Position numbers and translations under genes: made by a program. The notes under the pieces are model-generated. The model searched no databases. It saw only the letters and a list, made by a program, of their open reading frames with translations, and had not been told where the DNA came from. Of a stretch of 64,000 nucleotides of DNA, positions 39,370-50,540 are shown piece by piece (position 1 is the stretch's first letter; the number at the start of each line of letters is the position of its first letter). The DNA is taken from NCBI RefSeq assembly GCF_003286085.1, contig NW_020825401.1, positions 248,001-312,000 of the forward strand. Direction: 5' to 3'. This DNA is from Drosophila persimilis. Its lineage: Eukaryota > Arthropoda > Insecta > Diptera > Drosophilidae.

Positions 39370-40476
39370 TATACCCGATACTCAAAATGAGTATTGGGGT
39401 ATATTAGATTTGTGGTAAAAGTGTATGTGTGTAACGTCCAGAAGGAATCGTTTCCGACCCCATAAAGTATATATATTCTTGATCAGCATCAATAGCCGAG
39501 TCGATTGAGCCATGTCTGTCTGTCCGTCTGTCCGTCCGTCCGTCTGTCCGTCCCCTTCAGCGCCTAATGCTCAAAGACTATAAGAGCTAGAGCAACGATG
39601 TTTTGGATCCAGACTTCTGTGATATGTCACTGCTACAAAAATATTTCAAAACTTTGCCCCGCCCACTTCTGCCCCCACAAAGGGCGAAAATCTGTGGCAT
39701 CCACAATTTTAAAGATACGAGAAAACCAAAAACGCAGAATCGTAGAGAATGACGATATCTTTTAGACTGCGGAATCTGAATTGGATCGTATTATTATTAT
39801 AGCCAGCATCAAGAAAACAATTTCATTTTTTCTCGCCCTGTCTCTCTCTAACACACACGTAGCATAGGCGGCTTTGCTTAGAGTAAAACATTAGCGCCTA
39901 GATCTCAGAGACTATAAAAGCTAGAGCAACCAAATTTGGTATCCACACTCCTAATATATCGGACCGAGACGAGTTTGTTTCAAAATTTCGCCACACCCCC
40001 TTCCGCCCCCGCAAAGGATGCAGATCTGGGGATATTCATAAATCTCAGAGACTATTAAGGCTAGAGTAACCAAATTTGGTATCCGCACTCCTGTTAGATC
40101 TCACTATAAAACGTATATCTCAAAATTTCGCCCCACCCCCTTCCGCCCACACAAAGGACGAAAATCTGTTGCATCCACAATATTGCAAAATCGAGTAAAC
40201 TAAAAACGCAGAATCATAGACAATGACTATATCTATGGTTGCTGAATTTGGATCGGATCAGATAATTTTTGTAGCCAAAAGGAACAAATCAATTTGCATT
40301 GGCTACGCAGCGCCCGATGTCACGCTCAGACTGATTTTCTGTCTCTCTCGCACGCATTCTTTGCCGTGTCGTTTAATATTAGCGGCGTCTGCCGGAGGAG
40401 AGCCATACTGACTTAGTATCGGGTATAACTGTAGAGTTGCGGTGTCCGCAGCAACTCACAACGTTCCCCCTCGTTT
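39370..40476 (+). mobile_element. DINE-type repeat, copy e
   Basis: A full-length copy, TATACCCGATACTC to CCCCTCGTTT. Only 478 bp of BEL-3 separates it from copy d, which faces the other way. The two copies therefore form a large inverted repeat with arms of about 1.1 kb. Confidence 0.88.
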
Positions 40477-40829
40477 AAAGTTAGGGTCTGCCAACACATA
40501 ATCTTGCCACTTAGTTTTGTCAATATTGTCAATATATTCATCAGTTTCGGAAGAATAATTGCTTCAATATTTAGAGGACCTTTATTATAATCACGAGTTT
40601 TTACCGATAAAGTCACTTTGTACTTTGAAGTGCAAGAGTCTTTAGATGACACTCCACTTACCTCGGTGTTCGCTCTTTTTCGTACTAAGTTTAATATTTG
40701 CGCAGCTTCTTCTGAAATTATGGTACATTGCGACCCACAATCAATGAGAGCTCTAAGGTTTTGATAGCCACCATTCCTTCCCCTTACTTTTATAAGTGCT
40801 GGGGATAAGAACGCTTGTTCTTTTGTCAA
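40477..40829 (-). pseudogene. BEL-3 A16-type protease
   Basis: The minus strand encodes LRALIDCGSQCTIISEEAAQ with the D-C-G active-site motif where D-S-G or D-T-G is usual, then VTLSVKTRDYN and IEAIILPKL. It is cut by DINE e at its C-terminal end. Confidence 0.82.
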
Positions 40830-41904
40830 GCAAGTGTTAACATTTTCCCTCTTTTCGTATGGGAAATATGGAGCATCGTATGATGAGGTTTTTTACAAAT
40901 CCCACATAAAATTTTAGATAAGCATTTCTTATACGTATCATTCCTATAGCATTTTATGCAAAGGCACAGTTTTTTAATAAACTGGCCTCTATCTATCGGA
41001 CTCATTCCCTAAAACTTATAGTAGTGAATTATGGTATGTGCTGCCATTTTACATAGCGGAAAATTTTCTTATATTTTACCATATTGCACTACTTTTTTCA
41101 ATGGTTTCCACTCTTTATCCTGCGACGTGTAAAGAGAAGTGTACCGTTGTTCTAAAAATTCCATTACATCTGGCAATTTTGGATCTCTTTTGTCCTTTTT
41201 ATATGACTTTCATATAATTGCAAGTCATCTTTGTTGAATTTTTTCAACATTATGTGCGCGAAAATCACTTTAACTTCTTCTGTTAATTGTGACTGTAATT
41301 TGATTAAATGTATTGACTCATTTATAGAATCAGAAAACCATTTAATATGTTTCGCTGAATAGTGATCTAGCATTGGCAAGTCTAGTAATCGATTCAGCTG
41401 ATCCGAAAAAATGTTTCGGTTTCCATTCCGCTTGGTCAGCAATTCCCAAGCGGCATTATAATTATAATTCTCCATTATAATTAATTATTCTCCAGCGGCC
41501 CAGTTAAAACGTGAGCTACCATACTCCGCGCCTCACCCTTTATCGCGATTTTCAAATAATTGAATTTTAGAGATGTACTTAGACTATCGCTGTTATGAAT
41601 TATTTTACAAAATATTTGTGAAAAGCCGTTTTTCTTCGTCCGAGCATGTGGGTACTTCCACTTTCTGAAGATCAGGCAAATCTATATCTTCTTTTTTTAT
41701 CGTTGCCCCTTTAGTATCCATATTGTTTCCCTCAGCTACGGTTTGCATCTTAACATCTAGGTTGCTTAACGTGCTTTGAATATCAAAGTCCAACTCGCCG
41801 ATCTCCTCGTTGAAGCTGTCCTTTGTTTCATAGCTATGATAAAACTCCTCAATTTTTGAGCTCAGGAACTCAATTTTTTCCTTTCTCATTCTACACTCTC
41901 CCAT
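40830..41904 (-). pseudogene. BEL-3 gag
   Basis: Open pieces are 41904-41605 (acidic helical N-terminus) and 41475-41164 (capsid part: NAAWELLTKRNGNRNIFSDQLNRLL). Near 40860-40990 there are Cys/His knuckles (CIKCYRNDTYKKC; CGICKKPHHTMLH). Frame breaks separate the parts. The two knuckles are the usual BEL arrangement before the protease. Confidence 0.75.
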
Positions 41905-42475
41905 TTTAGCCTGATCAGCCTGACCTCTGCATGGTTTGCTCTAAATACGTCTTCAGGTTCTCCACTATTCCGCCGATTTCCTCAGATACTTTTTCTATGC
42001 TATTGTCAATTTTGGGCCTATGTCTTCCTTCAAAAATCCAGTCTCCACTGATTGTAACTTTGTTATTTCTACCTTTCCTTTCGTTAGGGTTTCATTATTT
42101 TTTGACTCTACATACTTTTTATGTATGTCCTCTATATTTTTAATCATTTTTTCGTACTGCTGTCTCTTATAGTAGTCATGATCGACTACTGATCTACTCT
42201 TCTAACCTTTGGATTACATTGCTGGTCAAATGACCAGCTTCAATCTTCTTGATCTCCTTTGCTATCGCGGCTTGAGCTTCTAATAGCTTAAATTTTTGTT
42301 ACGATAACATCTTACTTTAATTTGTTACTTAATAAGGCTTAAAAAAAATTTAAAATATCTGACTTAGCTGATGAATTCTGCTTTTGTTGTAACTGCTGCT
42401 GATACCGTTGTCGTTGCTGCTGGTGTTGCCTCTGCTTATGTCACTGCAGCTATTGTCACTGCTGCTGAAGTCGAT
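41905..42475 (-). other. BEL-3 leader with CAG/CAA-type triplet region
   Basis: No ORF longer than a few dozen codons. On the minus strand, 42475-42385 is dominated by CAGCAGC, CAACGACAA and GCAGCAGTT-like triplets, a feature known from the roo leader. The right edge joins the middle of a CR1-like RT at about 42476 with no LTR between, so a deletion or rearrangement junction is likely. Confidence 0.5.
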
Positions 42476-43218
42476 GCTGCTAAAGAGAGGGAGTTTTTGA
42501 AGAGGACTCTTTGAGACCTAGAACAAAGATAGCTAGAAATCCATCTCAGGATGTTGAGAGGAAACCCTAAAAGGTCAAGTTTATGCGCTAAAAGGGAATG
42601 GTTTACAGAGTCGAATGCTTTACTAAAGTCGGTGTAAATAACATCCGTCTGTAAGTTACCTTGAAAGCCTTTAATAATGAAAGAGGTAAACTCTAACAAG
42701 TTCGTGGTGGTTGATCGCCGCCTTATAAATCTATGCTGAGTTGGAGTTGTAAGTGACTTGCAGAGATGTTGCAAGTGCGGAGTTAATACCTTCTCAAACA
42801 TTTTGGGAATAGCGGATAACTTTGCTATACCTCTATAATTATTTGCATCAGACTTGCTACCTTTTTTATGGAGAGGAATTATAAACGATTCCTTCAAGAT
42901 CGGGGGGAAGCAAGAAGAATCGATGGAAGGGGTGAATAGTTTAAGCAAAGGTCCACACAGAGCCTCGGCGCAGTACCTGAGTACACAACCTGGAACCCCG
43001 TCTGGACCCGGTGAAAACACCGGCTTAACTAGTCGAAGATCATGAAGTAGGGAATATTCATTTAACAAGGGACTGAAAATGCCGTTCGACCTCGGTAAAC
43101 CGTATGGGTACGGATGACCAGAGTAGCTTTCCTCAGAATAGGTGGTTTGAAAAAATTGGGCAAAAATATCTGCAATTGCCTCATCATTATTTGCCGACGT
43201 ATTACAAAATGATAGCAA
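42476..43218 (-). pseudogene. CR1-1 RT (N-terminal half)
   Basis: The RT part reads PVFSPGPDGVPGCVLRYCAE, ESFIIPLHKKGSKSDANNYR, TQHRFIRRRSTTTNLLEF and DFSKAFDSVNHSLLAHKLDL. It ends at SYLCSRSQRVLFKNS. The YADD block would follow but is replaced by the triplet-rich BEL-3 leader. Confidence 0.87.
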
Positions 43219-44189
43219 AGATGTGTGCGGACGTTCTACGCTTACTGTTTACGAAGCAGTAAAATGTTTAGGATCCTGAGAAAAACGTATCCTGCATCGA
43301 GATAGGTAGTTCTTATGGCATTGTGCATTAAGAACTGAAAAGTTCTACCAACTTCCTGAAATTGTTTATAAAGGCTTGTAAAGCGGGACACAAGAATAAA
43401 AAAATGTGGCAAGAGCATTGTAAAAAATGTTTTTTCCTTTTATGACATCAGTGCACAAGTACAAAGCGGACCAATCAAAATCCCTAATGAGTTTATTAAG
43501 CTTCGTAAACTCGGCATTACGAAAGCAACGGACACGTTCAGGTAGCCTACTCGACCGATCCAATACAGTTGGTCCTATATCTAGCGACACTTCGAAAGTA
43601 GGATGGTAGGCGTCTTCAGGTATAGTGAGCGGAAGGGCTCGGGTTAACAACACTAAGGTCGGATCCGATAAAAAGCACAGATCAAGCATGGTTGACTTGA
43701 GACAGGGACAGGTCAAGCAAGCCGTCAACAAAGTCATGTCGTGACATGGGCACTAGGATACTAGACTCGTTTACCGAAGACCAAACAGTTCCTGGCAAGT
43801 TGAAGTCACCAAGAACTATCATACGATCTTTATCAGATAGTGAGAAAGAAACAGCGGTTAAAGCGGACAAGTGCTGCTCATAAATTGAAATATCCGAAGA
43901 AGGTGGGATATACGAGCAAGTAATGAATATAGCGAAAGCGGGAAGAATCAGTTTTGCACGCAGGAATTCCAGTTCCTGTTGAACTTGGACTGTGAAGTGT
44001 TCCGACGTGAAGTAAGAGTCCACTGCAATTATAACCCCTCCTGCACGTCTAGACGAACGGTCCTTTCAAAAAGTTGTGTACACAAGTTGTGTAAACACAA
44101 TAACGTGGGAAGCAAATGCAACACTATCCCGGAAAAGAATGCTGGGCTACGTAAGCCTCTAACATTCTCATACGTTACTAAAAGAAAAG
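43219..44189 (-). pseudogene. CR1-1 endonuclease and linker
   Basis: Two overlapping frames (44023-43682 and 43737-43366) contain AIFITCSYIPPSSDI, RMIVLGDFNLPGTVW, CLKSTMLDLCFLSDPTL and linker sequence. The N-terminal endonuclease part (44024-44189) has no long frame, but LTTCVHNFLKGPFV-like reading indicates remnants. A frameshift lies near 43700. Confidence 0.75.
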
Positions 44190-45010
44190 TTAGTTTTTTG
44201 GAAAGGTAGAAGCAAGACGGGAAGTTGAGGAAGAGGAAGTTGAGGTTGAAGGTGGCACACTGGAAAGATTTGTAAGGGTTATGGTGGGCCTATTCTTCTT
44301 CTTAGCCTTAAACTCCTTCACCACCAAATGCTCCGGCCAAAATTTGGCAGCGCAAATAGTGTCAAAATGAGTTGGGGAGATGCTTATCTTAAACGAGGCG
44401 CTCTCCCTAGCATAAGAAAAGTTAAACTTCTCCACCTTTAAGCCCACGGCTTTTATTTTGCTTTGAATAAAAGCAATTACATCATTAGATGTGAGGTCAG
44501 AGGCCAGCCGTGAAACAAAAACTTGTCGTTTTGGTGGGACTCCCACCAGTGGTTTAGTCACCGCAGGCCTAGTACCTATGGTGGCAATATCCGGAGGTCC
44601 GGAACGTCTATTTACTGGTGGGATCGGGATAGACGGGACAACTAGCGAGCTTGTGGACACCACAGACACGGACGCTGCAGACGTACTTGGCTGCACATTC
44701 TCCGAGGCGATGAATTCGGCTACCGAATCTGCATCGCCAGCAGCTGTCGTTGCCCTTGGAGTGGCAAACGAGATCAACTGCTGCACACTTGGAGTGGTCG
44801 GAGTCAGTTTTTCGGCGGCGCACGGCTGATTGACGCTTGGCACTTGCAGATCCCGCGGAGTGACTTTTTTACGCCTCAGAGACTCATTCAGCAGTTGCAG
44901 ACTGCCAAATCGGGACTCCATAGCTAACAGCCGATCGTATTGTTTTTTAAAGCCTGCCTCATAAAAGCCACCATGTCATTATCCACCGCACGGCATGCCT
45001 CGCAACTTGT
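44190..45010 (-). pseudogene. CR1-1 ORF1 (5'-truncated)
   Basis: The 243-codon frame (44921-44190) carries the Pro/Ser/Thr-rich middle (TPTTPSVQQLISFATPRATT). Then comes a conserved C-terminal fold (KRQVFVSRLASDLTSNDVIA; AKFWPEHLVVKEFKAKKKNR) that could be RRM-like. Before 44921 the final CxxC of a PHD finger (SCEACRAV) remains in another frame. Compare CR1-2, where the finger is complete. Confidence 0.8.
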
Positions 45011-45819
45011 AGTGCGCTTGTTGTAAGAAAAAAATTGTTTGCATCGACGTCTTAATTTTCCCTAAAATTATGCTACGCGAATAGGCTAAGTCTTCTTCTG
45101 GGTTAAAGAAAGCTAAGCTTTTAACACGCCATCTATTGGGTGCGCTTCGTCACCGCGGGCTGCCCATATTATTTCTTTTGGCTGACGTTTTAATCGGCCT
45201 TTTCCTCCCACTGTCATTTTGAAAATTCCAAAAGAAAAAGGGAAGAAAGATTGGATGAGGCGTTGATTTCCGGGAGAAGCAGCTCTCTCTCTCCTCGTGG
45301 TATCTGAATAGTACGGACGTACTTATCCAACTCTAAAAAAAAAAAAAAAGTTAAAATCAAATAAAAGTTATCGGGAGATCAGCACGATCCGCCGGCCTTT
45401 CGAAGGCAAGACCCCATCCACATAGAAGAGAAACCAATTCCCGATACACTGTGCAGAGGATGGTGAGAATTTTCCGACGATCGCCCCAAAGCGGGCCACC
45501 GTAGAGTTGGGAAGCTCCACCTAAAGCCCCAACTCCATCCACCACAGCGAGCCCATCAGCAGTTCCCGAGCTTCAGCGCCGACAGAGAGCGGCCCCTCAG
45601 CCGTTTCTGAGCTTTAGCGCCGGCAGCAAGCGAGCTCTTCGCCGCCCCAACGCGAGCAGTCGCGACCGAGAGTGGGCCATCCAGCCACCGGGCCAAGAGC
45701 CCTAAATAAAAAGTGACAAGTGATCTTCCTTGCTAATGACAACGTAAAACCAGACTCGTCCAAATAAAAAGAGACCCTGACCCGAATTTTTTTGTCACCG
45801 TGCTTCGCCCTAACCTAAT
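45011..45819. other. Unassigned repeat-like sequence
   Basis: No supported ORF. It contains a CT-rich block (45283-45296), an A-run (45336-45350) and a G+C-rich part with two similar units around gttcccgagcttcagcgccgac and gtttctgagctttagcgccggc (about 45563 and 45602). It ends in a gtgcttcgccctaacctaata motif where DINE f begins. It may be the end of an LTR element (leader or 3' region), but I cannot assign it. Confidence 0.35.
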
Positions 45820-46643
45820 ATTAAACGACACGGCAAAGAGTGCGTGCGAGAGAGACTGAAAATCAGTCTGAGCGTGTGGTCGGGCGCTGCGTAGCCACTG
45901 CAAATTGATTTCTTGCTTTTGGCTACAAAAATAATCCGATCTGATCCAGATTCCGCAGCCGGATATATATGGTCATTCTCTATGATTCTGCGTTTTTAGT
46001 TTTCTCGAATGTGCAATATTGTGGATGCAACAGATTTTCATCCTTTGTGTGGGCGGAAAGGGGTGGGGCGAAATTCTGAGATATACATTTTATAGGTATA
46101 GGTTCTGATATCTTTGAACTCATATTTTGCAATTGGCAAAACCGACCATGAAACCTGTGTGTTAGAGAGAGACAGAGCGAGAAATAATGAAATTGTTTTC
46201 TTGATTCTGGCTATAATAATTATATGATCTGGTTGAGATTTTACACTCTAGAACATATAGTCATCCTCTACGATTCTGCGTTTTTGGTTTTATCGTATCT
46301 TTAGAAATGTGGATGCCACAGATTTTCGTCCTTTGTGGGGGTGGAAGTGTGCGGGGCAAAGTTTTGAAATATTTTTGTAGCAGTGACATATCACAGAAGT
46401 CTGGATCCAAAACATCGTTGCTCTAGCTCTTATAGTCTTTGAGCACTAGGCGCTGAAGGGGACGGACAGACGGACGGACGGACAGACAGACGGACAGACA
46501 GACAGGGCTCAATCGACTCGGCTATTGATGCTGATCAAGAATATATATACTTTATGGGGTCGGAAACGATTCCTTCTGGACGTTACACACATCCACTTTT
46601 ACCACAAATCTAATATACCCCAATACTCATCGTATCGGGTATA
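45820..46643 (-). mobile_element. DINE-type repeat, copy f (truncated)
   Basis: It is reversed and lacks about 80 terminal bases (no AAACGAGGG and hairpin) and part of the middle. It ends in TATCGGGTATA. Four bases of the palindromic left end are also changed (ctcatcgtatcggg). Confidence 0.85.
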
Positions 46644-46689
46644 AAAAAGAAAAGAAGTCAAAATAATCCGGTATTAGCCGTGGTCATGC

Positions 46690-47780
46690 GTGACCATGTG
46701 TGTGTGCTCTCTCTCTAAAGCTTACAGGTATTCCCCTCGCCGAAAGATCTTTTGGACGTGGATGGAACATGAAAGTACGTAAGTGAACGAACTCCCAGTT
46801 ATCCTTTATAAACTTTTAACATAAAGAGACAAAAACCATACATGAGCCCGGTCGCCCGTGTTCTTTGAATTTCCCTCAATTATGTTGGGGCTTTTTTGTT
46901 GTAAAGAGGCCTTAAGCCCACGAAAAGCTCAAGAGCTTTTGAAGCTTTAAGCTTTATCGCAGATCAGCGGCAGCAGATGCTTCACACCTATGCGACTGTG
47001 ATTAGTTACCTTTACTTTTTGCATTAATACGAAAATAACGAAAATGAAGAAATCTTAAATTACAAAAGTTCCTAGTTAAATATTCATGAAATTATTCCCA
47101 GTACCCTACTATGTGTTTTTGAGATCATACATATTATTCATATTATTTAAAATTATTATTCTTATATTTTTTATTCTCTTATTGCCCTAGCTTATACTCA
47201 TTCCTTAATTATATATAATATTCTTTCTACCCATGTTCTTAGCTTTAGGCCCTATCGTTAAAAATGAATATTGTCAATGATTTGGAAATGATTTGTTAGA
47301 AGATTTTTGTTTGGGAGCCATGCAGGGATCGATGAGGGAGAGTGGGGTATGACCCCAGGCGAGAAAAGGGATCATCCATAAGCCATATTTTCTCTGGAAT
47401 TAGGATGATCAAGGTTGGGAGGGCCATGGCTGTTGCATCCAACACCAGCACAGTTACCCGTCGGTTCGGATATGCATGGCGGAAGCCCACTTCCCTTTCC
47501 CCTTAATTCCTTTGTCCCTTCTAATTCCCCCAGTCTCCTCATCCTCCTTCCCCAACCCCCTAACACTAGTCATACGGTCATACGCAGGGTATTGCACGCG
47601 AACAAAAATAGTAAGATAAGGCATCGACGCGAGCACGTAAAGGAAATAACCAGTATAGGAAGCCCCCCCCCCATACTGCCGACCATACAGCCAGCGCGTG
47701 CACCAGTCCTGCCCGATACACCCCCGACCAGCTCGAGTGGCACCGCCACACAAAAAAATCGCTGTAGGTGATATGCTACA
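46690..47780 (+). repeat. LTR of Osvaldo-like element A
   Basis: About 1.1 kb, ending in gctaca 13 bases before the primer site. The start is uncertain. It contains a run of C (47665-47674). It is diverged from the LTR of element B but colinear, so the two represent related subfamilies and not one element's two LTRs. Confidence 0.55.
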
Positions 47781-47792
47781 TTTATCTTATTT

Positions 47793-47810
47793 TGGTGCCC
47801 AACGTGGGGC
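47793..47810 (+). promoter_or_regulatory. Primer-binding site, element A (tRNA-Lys type)
   Basis: TGGTGCCCAACGTGGGGC is one base different from the complement of the tRNA-Lys(1,2) 3' end. A second, shorter TGGTGCCCAA lies at 47944. Confidence 0.75.
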
Positions 47811-47857
47811 CCGATTGCATGGCTCCTAAACTGTTTTGATATCTATACCTATATGTA

Positions 47858-48319
47858 TTGACTTTGACTTTTATTATTATTGTATTATTTTTTTTCATTT
47901 TTGTAGCATTTGCTATATATATATCTAATATATTAATACTTTGTGGTGCCCAAACCGAAATGGTGGTGTGTCGTAGTACGGAGAATTTAGCCCTCTCAGA
48001 AGACACGGGGAAACATTGTCAAATTTGCTCCGAAGTAATCGTTTACCAGGTACAACTATTGTCGGCCAGTTGTGGGCACACCTTTCACAGAGTGTGCTTT
48101 AACGCTAAAAGTGGTAACAAAAGGAAGTGTCCCACTTGTCAGCAAGACCTGAACATCACATCGGCCTCAGCTGAGAATCTTAGTCCCATTGGTCCGTCTA
48201 CGTCTAGAGCACGAATGCCATCAGTTACTCAGTCCCTTCAGACTAGAAGTCAAAGAAAAAGAGTTGTAGTGACGCTTGAACCAGCTACAAAAATATTACT
48301 ACAACAACAAAAAAAATAA
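47858..48319 (+). CDS. RING-finger gag-like protein, element A
   Basis: The likely start is ATG 47960, giving 120 codons; the upstream in-frame part is very hydrophobic and may be untranslated. Residues 20-60 (from 47960) form a RING-H2-type pattern: C20-x2-C23-x14-C38-x-H40-x2-H43-x2-C46-x10-C57-x2-C60, with CPTC at the end. The following part (PSTSRARMPSVTQSLQTRS) aligns with the gag start of element B (APSISHSLTTRSKTK). The ORF stops soon after. RING domains usually act as ubiquitin ligases or in protein assembly; a role in gag is not established here. Confidence 0.72.
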   Translation: MTLTFIIIVLFFFIFVAFAIYISNILILCGAQTEMVVCRSTENLALSEDTGKHCQICSEVIVYQVQLLSASCGHTFHRVCFNAKSGNKRKCPTCQQDLNITSASAENLSPIGPSTSRARMPSVTQSLQTRSQRKRVVVTLEPATKILLQQQKK

Positions 48320-48320
48320 A

Positions 48321-48806
48321 TAAAAGAACGAAAAAAAAAACTAATCAAAAATTTTAAATTCAGGGAATATCGTAATTGCGTTTAGCGACCCTATTGCTCG
48401 TGATCGGCGGGTACTTTTTGGGCAGACGGTCGGACTCGGGAGAGAGTAGGCCGCGGTTATGTTAACTCGAGGGAAATGGTGGTTGGGACTTTCGCTGTTA
48501 GGAGGGTTCGTGGATGCAAGTCCAGCTACGGTCGCTCTTTTCGATTTTGGGCCGCACTTCAGAAGGAAGGAAGGAGGAAATATTAGCGGAAAAACAAAAC
48601 TTAACCTCGCGCCAGTGCCAAATCAAAGAAAAAAGGGAAAGAAAAAAAGAAGAGTCGCGTTGCTTTCAAATTATACCATAAATAAATCGAAAAGAAATTT
48701 GCCACCCCATTAAGGGGGCGTTCCATTCCGACCCCACGCCGGAGGCAAGGCATCCGAAAGTGTTCTCTTTTTTTTTGTTTCGGACGGCCATATGCAAGTT
48801 AATATA
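48321..48806 (+). other. Possible 3' remnant of element A
   Basis: A frame at 48459-48713 starts with a signal-peptide-like stretch (MLTRGKWWLGLSLLGGFV) and then becomes very basic. This may be a leftover of an env or other 3' ORF, but there is no clear family. The end is defined by DINE g. Confidence 0.3.
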
Positions 48807-49947
48807 AAACGAGGGGGAACGTTGTGAGTTGCTGCGGACACCGCAACTCTACAGTTATACCCGATACTAAGTCAGTATGGCTCTCCTCCGGCAGACGCCG
48901 CTAATATTAAACGACACGACAAAGAGTGCGTGCGAGAGAGACAGAAAATCAGTCTGAGCGTGACGTCGGACGCTGCGTAGCCAGTGCAAATTGATTTGTT
49001 TCCTTTCGCTATAAAAATGATCTGATCTGATCCAGATTCAGCAATCTGATAGATATGGTCGTTATCTATGATTCTGCGTTTTTAGTTTTCTCAAATCTGC
49101 AATATTGTGGATGCAACAGATTTTCGTCCTTTGTGTGGGCGGAAGGGGGTGGGGCGAAATTTTGAGATATACGTTTTATAGTGAGATCTAACAGAAGTGC
49201 GGATACCAAATTTGGTTACTCTAGCTTTAATAGTCTCTGAGATTTGTGAATATCCCCAGATTTGCATTCTTTGCGGGGGCGGAAGGGGGTGTGGCGAAAT
49301 TTTGAAACAAACTCGTCTCGGTGCGATATATTAGGAGTGTGGATACTAAATTTGGTTGCTCTAGCTTTTATAGTCTCTGAGATCTAGGCGCTAATGTTTT
49401 ACTCTAAGCAAAGCCGCCTATGCTACGTGTGTGTTAGAGAGAGACAGGGCGAGAAAAAATGAAATTGTTTTCTTGATGCTGACTATAATAATAATACGAT
49501 CCAATTCAGATTCCGCAGTCTAAAAGATATGGTCATTCTCTACGATTCTGCGTTTTTGGTGTTCTCGTATCTTTAAAATTGTGGATGCCACAGATTTTCG
49601 CCCTTTGAGGGGGCGGAAGTGGGCGGGGCAAAGTTTTGAAATATTTTTGTAGCAGTGACATATCACAGAAGTCTGGATCCAAAACATCGTTGCTCTGGCT
49701 CTTATAGTCTTTGAGCATTAGGCGCTGAAGGGGACGGACAGACGGACGGACGGACAGACGGACAGACGGACGGACGGACAGACGGACAGACGGACAGACA
49801 GACATGGCTCAATCGACTCGGCTATTGATGCTGATCAAGAATATATAAACTTTATGGGGTCGGAAACGATTCCTTCTGGACGTTACACACATCCACTTTT
49901 ACCACAAATCTAATATACCCCAATACTCATTTTGAGTATCGGGTATA
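48807..49947 (-). mobile_element. DINE-type repeat, copy g
   Basis: A full-length reverse copy with the longest microsatellite (GGACGGACAGAC type, 49733-49803). Ends AAACGAGGGGG and TATCGGGTATA are intact. Confidence 0.88.
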
Positions 49948-50540
49948 AAGAGTGCCAATCGCCACATATCGGTAAGTTGGACATTGGGGTTTACTTAGGT
50001 GTCGCTAGGTAGTGTTAAATGGAACAGGGGTTTTATTTTATTACAGAATTGGCACTTTGTGCCAAGCAGATTTCCAAGGGGGAATAGAAGAAAAAGATAA
50101 TTGGGATCGATGACCGAGCCGGCCACAGCCACAACCAGCTGGCCATAGAAAGGGAAGAGTAGAGACTGCGCTCCCGAAAAAAAGCACAAGAACCGATCGA
50201 ATTCGCCGCTGGCGCAGAGAAGCACAAGGCAGAGAAGAGTCCGCCGCTTCAGCTGTGGGTCCGACTCAGTGCATCAGCAGCATCGTCGACGCCGGAAAGC
50301 TGCGAAACTAAAGCGGAATATCGAAAATTTTTGTTTGCCCCAAATTTTTTTGCGTAAATATCTCGCCCTCGGCCGATTTGGCTTAGTGAAAAAAAAGTAG
50401 AGAAAATAAAAACCCAGAACAAAATTATACCCATGAGCCAATAGGCAAAGTTTTAGTGAGTTGCGAATACAAATACTTTGCTCCCCTTTAATTTAGTCTT
50501 GCTTTTTTTTTCCCTTAAAGCGTAAGGGCTAGCCCTATGT
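49948..50540. other. Unassigned sequence
   Basis: No ORF with family support. It contains an ACAG-A splice-acceptor-like site (about 50040) and an A-rich end. At 50517 the sequence cgtaagggctagccc resembles cgtaagggaaaagaaac at 55225, on the far side of the LINE. This block and 55220-55380 may therefore be the interrupted target. Confidence 0.35.

Larger units (their letters stand above)
34470..42475 (-). mobile_element. BEL-3: roo-like env-bearing BEL element, degenerate
   Basis: The order on the minus strand is triplet-rich leader (42475-41905), gag (41904-40830), protease (40829-40477), protease-RT (39369-38892), RT (37774-37013), integrase (about 37012-36430) and env (about 36390-34470). 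Interruptions are DINE d (37775-38891), DINE e (39370-40476) and a LOA tail (35368-35891). A gag-pol-env layout with a CAG/CAA-rich leader recalls roo. No LTR was found at either end, so both ends are probably lost. Confidence 0.75.
42476..45010 (-). mobile_element. CR1-1: CR1-like LINE, truncated at both ends
   Basis: The order on the minus strand is the end of a PHD-type finger and ORF1 (45010-44190), endonuclease (44023-43366), then RT (43218-42480). ORF1 is nearly the same as 63178-64000 on the plus strand (CR1-2), so they are one family. The 5' end is cut within the PHD finger, as in normal 5' truncation. The 3' end stops in the middle of RT, which is not normal for a LINE and points to a deletion. 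Confidence 0.83.
46690..48320 (+). mobile_element. Osvaldo-like Ty3 element A (LTR and gag start only)
   Basis: The LTR-like sequence, a Lys-tRNA-type primer site at 47793 and a short RING-containing gag ORF lie in order on the plus strand. The LTR shares colinear blocks with that of element B (55381-57413), for example the cttttggacgtggatgg/cttttggagatggatgg and tggtcaaggt/tgatcaaggt parts. Everything after the gag start is missing. The Osvaldo-like call is based on the primer type and on element B. Confidence 0.6.

Noticed and set aside
47858..47959. Hydrophobic N-terminus read as a membrane anchor of the RING protein
   Set aside because: It lies before the likely ATG in AT-rich leader and partly between two primer-site-like sequences.
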